A stretch of DNA of 8,465 bases, from positions 1 to 8,465 of the forward strand of contig JADGRG010000612.1 of assembly GCA_017881145.1 (NCBI GenBank), read 5' to 3'. This document shows, piece by piece, positions 7,596 through 8,465 of the stretch; the stretch's first letter is position 1; each line of letters opens with the position of its first letter. This DNA is from Sandaracinaceae bacterium (lineage in GTDB: Bacteria; Myxococcota_A; Polyangia; Polyangiales; JAFGIB01). Under the pieces are notes generated by a model. The model did not search any database, had not been told where the DNA came from, and was given only the letters and a program-made list of their open reading frames with translations. Made by a program: the position numbers and the translations under genes.

Positions 7596-7629
7596 GGGGC
7601 AAGTTGACACAACGGGGCAAGAATACTAG
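7596..7629 (+). promoter_or_regulatory. Direct repeat GGGGCAAG flanking a TTGACA box; possible weak promoter
   Basis: GGGGCAAG occurs at 7596-7603 and 7614-7621, 18 bases apart. Between them is a perfect -35 hexamer TTGACA (7604-7609). The best -10-like match, TACTAG at 7624-7629, is only 14 bases downstream, which is short for a sigma-70 promoter. If used, transcripts would include the structured segment at 7640-7692 as the leader of the lipoprotein gene. Confidence 0.25.
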
Positions 7630-7639
7630 CCCCTGCAGA

Positions 7640-7692
7640 TTAGGTGTTCGACGTTCGAGTCGCAGCACCAGATGCCAGGTGCTGGCACCTAA
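7640..7692 (+). ncRNA. Potential three-way-junction leader RNA upstream of the lipoprotein gene
   Basis: Three stems nest with almost no unpaired linkers. P1 pairs TTAGGTG (7640-7646) with CACCTAA (7686-7692). P2 pairs CGAC (7649-7652) with GTCG (7659-7662). P3 pairs CAGCACC (7663-7669) with GGTGCTG (7678-7684). P1 and P3 are perfect 7-bp helices. An alternative hairpin, AGGTG (7677-7681) with CACCT (7686-7690), would break P1 and P3, so two mutually exclusive folds exist. It ends 21 bases before the Shine-Dalgarno sequence of the next gene. It could be a structured 5' leader or a palindromic dispersed repeat; no known riboswitch class is recognised. Confidence 0.35.
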
Positions 7693-7713
7693 CCAACTCG
7701 TAAGTCTAGACTC

Positions 7714-7720
7714 GGAGAAA
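7714..7720 (+). promoter_or_regulatory. Shine-Dalgarno sequence of the lipoprotein gene
   Basis: GGAGAAA ends two bases before the ATG at 7723, and its GGAG core lies five bases from it. This is the best ribosome-binding site in the window. It argues that ATG 7723 is the real start even though the assembled frame from it closes after 13 codons. Confidence 0.7.
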
Positions 7721-7722
7721 GC

Positions 7723-8465
7723 ATGGACACTCGACTAAGACCCACACTGTGTGTGTGTGTGTAATTGCGACATCTGTCCTGTCAGGTTGCCTGTCGGCTG
7801 AAGATGACGCTACGCCTGTCGTGCAGGCACAAACGGCGAAGCTCGTCACCGACACCGCGGCCCAACCACCTGCACTCCAAGACGTGGCGAGCGACCTTGG
7901 AGACCCCGAACAAGCCTCGGATGTGATCTACGGGCTGGTCATAAAGGACGGTGAGCCCATAGCGAACCTGCCCACGAGCGCACCGCAAAAGAGCCTGGCC
8001 AACGCAGGAGCGTCGCTCCCCGACAAGCCAGACTACCGCGCTCAGCCCCCAGCGAGATCCAAGGTCGCCGCCGAGCTCGCACAGACGATCTCTGCGCGGA
8101 ACGCGGGCGGCAAGGGCGCGGAGCTCGTGGATGTCTTGGTCTTGTTCCGGGAGAAGCTCGCGATGCCGCGCTTTCCGGGGCTTCGCAACGGCGAGGCACG
8201 CGACTCGGCTGAGAACACGAAAATTCTCGCTCGTACGCAGAAGATCGCAGATCGTATCCGCGCAGCGCGAGCTCCTGACTATGCCCGCCTCACCAAGGAG
8301 CTCGGCGCGCTGGGCGCGAAAGTCCGCGAGTCCCATTTGCCCATCAATGCGATGTCGCTTGCAATCCCGGCGAACGCCGTGAAGGCACTGGCGGCGCGCG
8401 ACGATGTCGTAAGCGTCGACCCGGTGGTCTCCGGCTCCGTGGGTACAAACCAACTGAGCGACTCC
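7723..8465 (+). CDS. Lipoprotein with I9-like propeptide, probable subtilisin-family protease; 3' partial, frame broken by a GT tract
   Basis: From ATG 7723 the frame reads MDTRLRPTLCVCV then TAA at 7762. From 7764 onward a different frame (codons starting at 7788 and multiples of three from it) is open for at least 226 codons to the window edge. It begins IATSVLSGC-LSAEDD. Joining the two by removing one GT unit gives an n-region with two Arg, a hydrophobic core, and lipobox LSGC with Cys22. This is a classic type II signal peptide, so the protein should be exported and lipidated. Residues about 23-120 are a Pro/Ala/Asp-rich linker. Residues about 135-235 (VDVLVLFREKLAMPRF, ALGAKVRESHLPINAMSLAIP, LAARDDVVSVDPVVSG) resemble the inhibitor-I9 propeptide of S8 proteases. 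The catalytic domain would lie beyond the window. Internal GTG starts at 7749 and 7755 would be in frame but lack a nearby ribosome-binding site and the charged n-region. Phase variation, an assembly indel, or pseudogenisation are all possible. Confidence 0.8.
7748..7762 (+). repeat. Dinucleotide microsatellite (GT)7 in signal-peptide codons
   Basis: Seven uninterrupted GT units (7749-7762, preceded by T at 7748) encode the Cys-Val-Cys-Val part of the signal peptide. The distance from ATG 7723 to the lipobox Cys codon at 7788 is 65 bases, two more than a multiple of three. Loss of one unit or gain of two restores the frame; the assembled seven-unit state does not. The tract ends directly in the TAA that stops the short frame. 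Confidence 0.9.

Larger units (their letters stand above)
7207..7722. other. Intergenic region with no confident gene
   Basis: About 0.5 kb of lower coding density between the minus-strand remnant and the lipoprotein gene. It contains an AT-rich island (7321-7380, 21 of 60 bases G or C), a possible 60-residue ORF, palindromes at 7524-7545, a GGGGCAAG direct repeat around a TTGACA box, and a potential structured leader at 7640-7692. I see no tRNA, transposase, CRISPR or recognisable protein fragment. It looks like a regulatory or decaying spacer. Confidence 0.6.

Noticed and set aside
7651..7677. tRNA 3' end or attachment-site remnant (TTCGAGT loop followed by GCACCA)
   Set aside because: The flanking five-base T-stem does not pair properly, no matching acceptor strand or anticodon arm is upstream, and the CCA is not at the required distance.
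7684..7700. Sigma-54 promoter (TGGCAC at 7683-7688)
   Set aside because: The -12 element TTGC is absent at the required spacing.
7756..7764. Programmed -1 ribosomal frameshift joining the lipoprotein frames
   Set aside because: No X-XXY-YYZ slippery heptamer is present in the GT tract and the shift would have to occur at the stop. Repeat-length change is simpler.
7782..8453. Minus-strand ORF of 223 aa over the lipoprotein gene
   Set aside because: The + frame here has a signal peptide with lipobox and an I9-like propeptide in uninterrupted reading. The minus frame has no recognisable motif.

Overview
The window is GC-rich DNA with strongly G/C-biased third codon positions. Its gene content (a giant HEAT-repeat protein, a Ski2-like DUF3516 helicase, and a lipoprotein with an inhibitor-I9 type propeptide) fits a myxobacterium-like member of the Myxococcota. 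That placement is inferred from style and content; no rRNA or other marker gene is present.

Positions 1-7011 are densely coding on the + strand. They hold a very long HEAT-repeat protein already open at the left edge, then purU (formyltetrahydrofolate deformylase) 28 bases downstream, then a DEAD/DEAH helicase of the DUF3516 type. Between purU and the helicase sit two tandem 39-bp units, each a strong GC-rich hairpin. They lie in the only stretch of this block where the helicase start is ambiguous. The three genes could be one transcript, but they share no obvious pathway: HEAT scaffold, one-carbon metabolism, and RNA or DNA unwinding.

Positions 7012-7722 are about 0.7 kb with no confident gene. 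They contain a 53-codon minus-strand frame that reads like the C-terminus of a membrane protein, an AT-rich island leading into a possible 60-residue ORF whose start lies in a hairpin, two abutting palindromes, a short direct repeat with a TTGACA box, and a compact potential three-way-junction RNA just upstream of the last gene.

From 7723 to the right edge is the 5' part of a secreted lipoprotein that is probably the propeptide region of a subtilisin-like (S8) protease. This is the most interesting feature. Its ATG has a near-ideal Shine-Dalgarno sequence, but a (GT)7 tract inside the signal-peptide codons throws the frame into a stop after 13 codons. Removing one GT unit, or adding two, restores a textbook lipoprotein signal peptide (lipobox LSGC) fused to an open frame of at least 226 codons. 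This is either a phase-variable contingency locus caught in its OFF state, an assembly error, or a recent frameshift.
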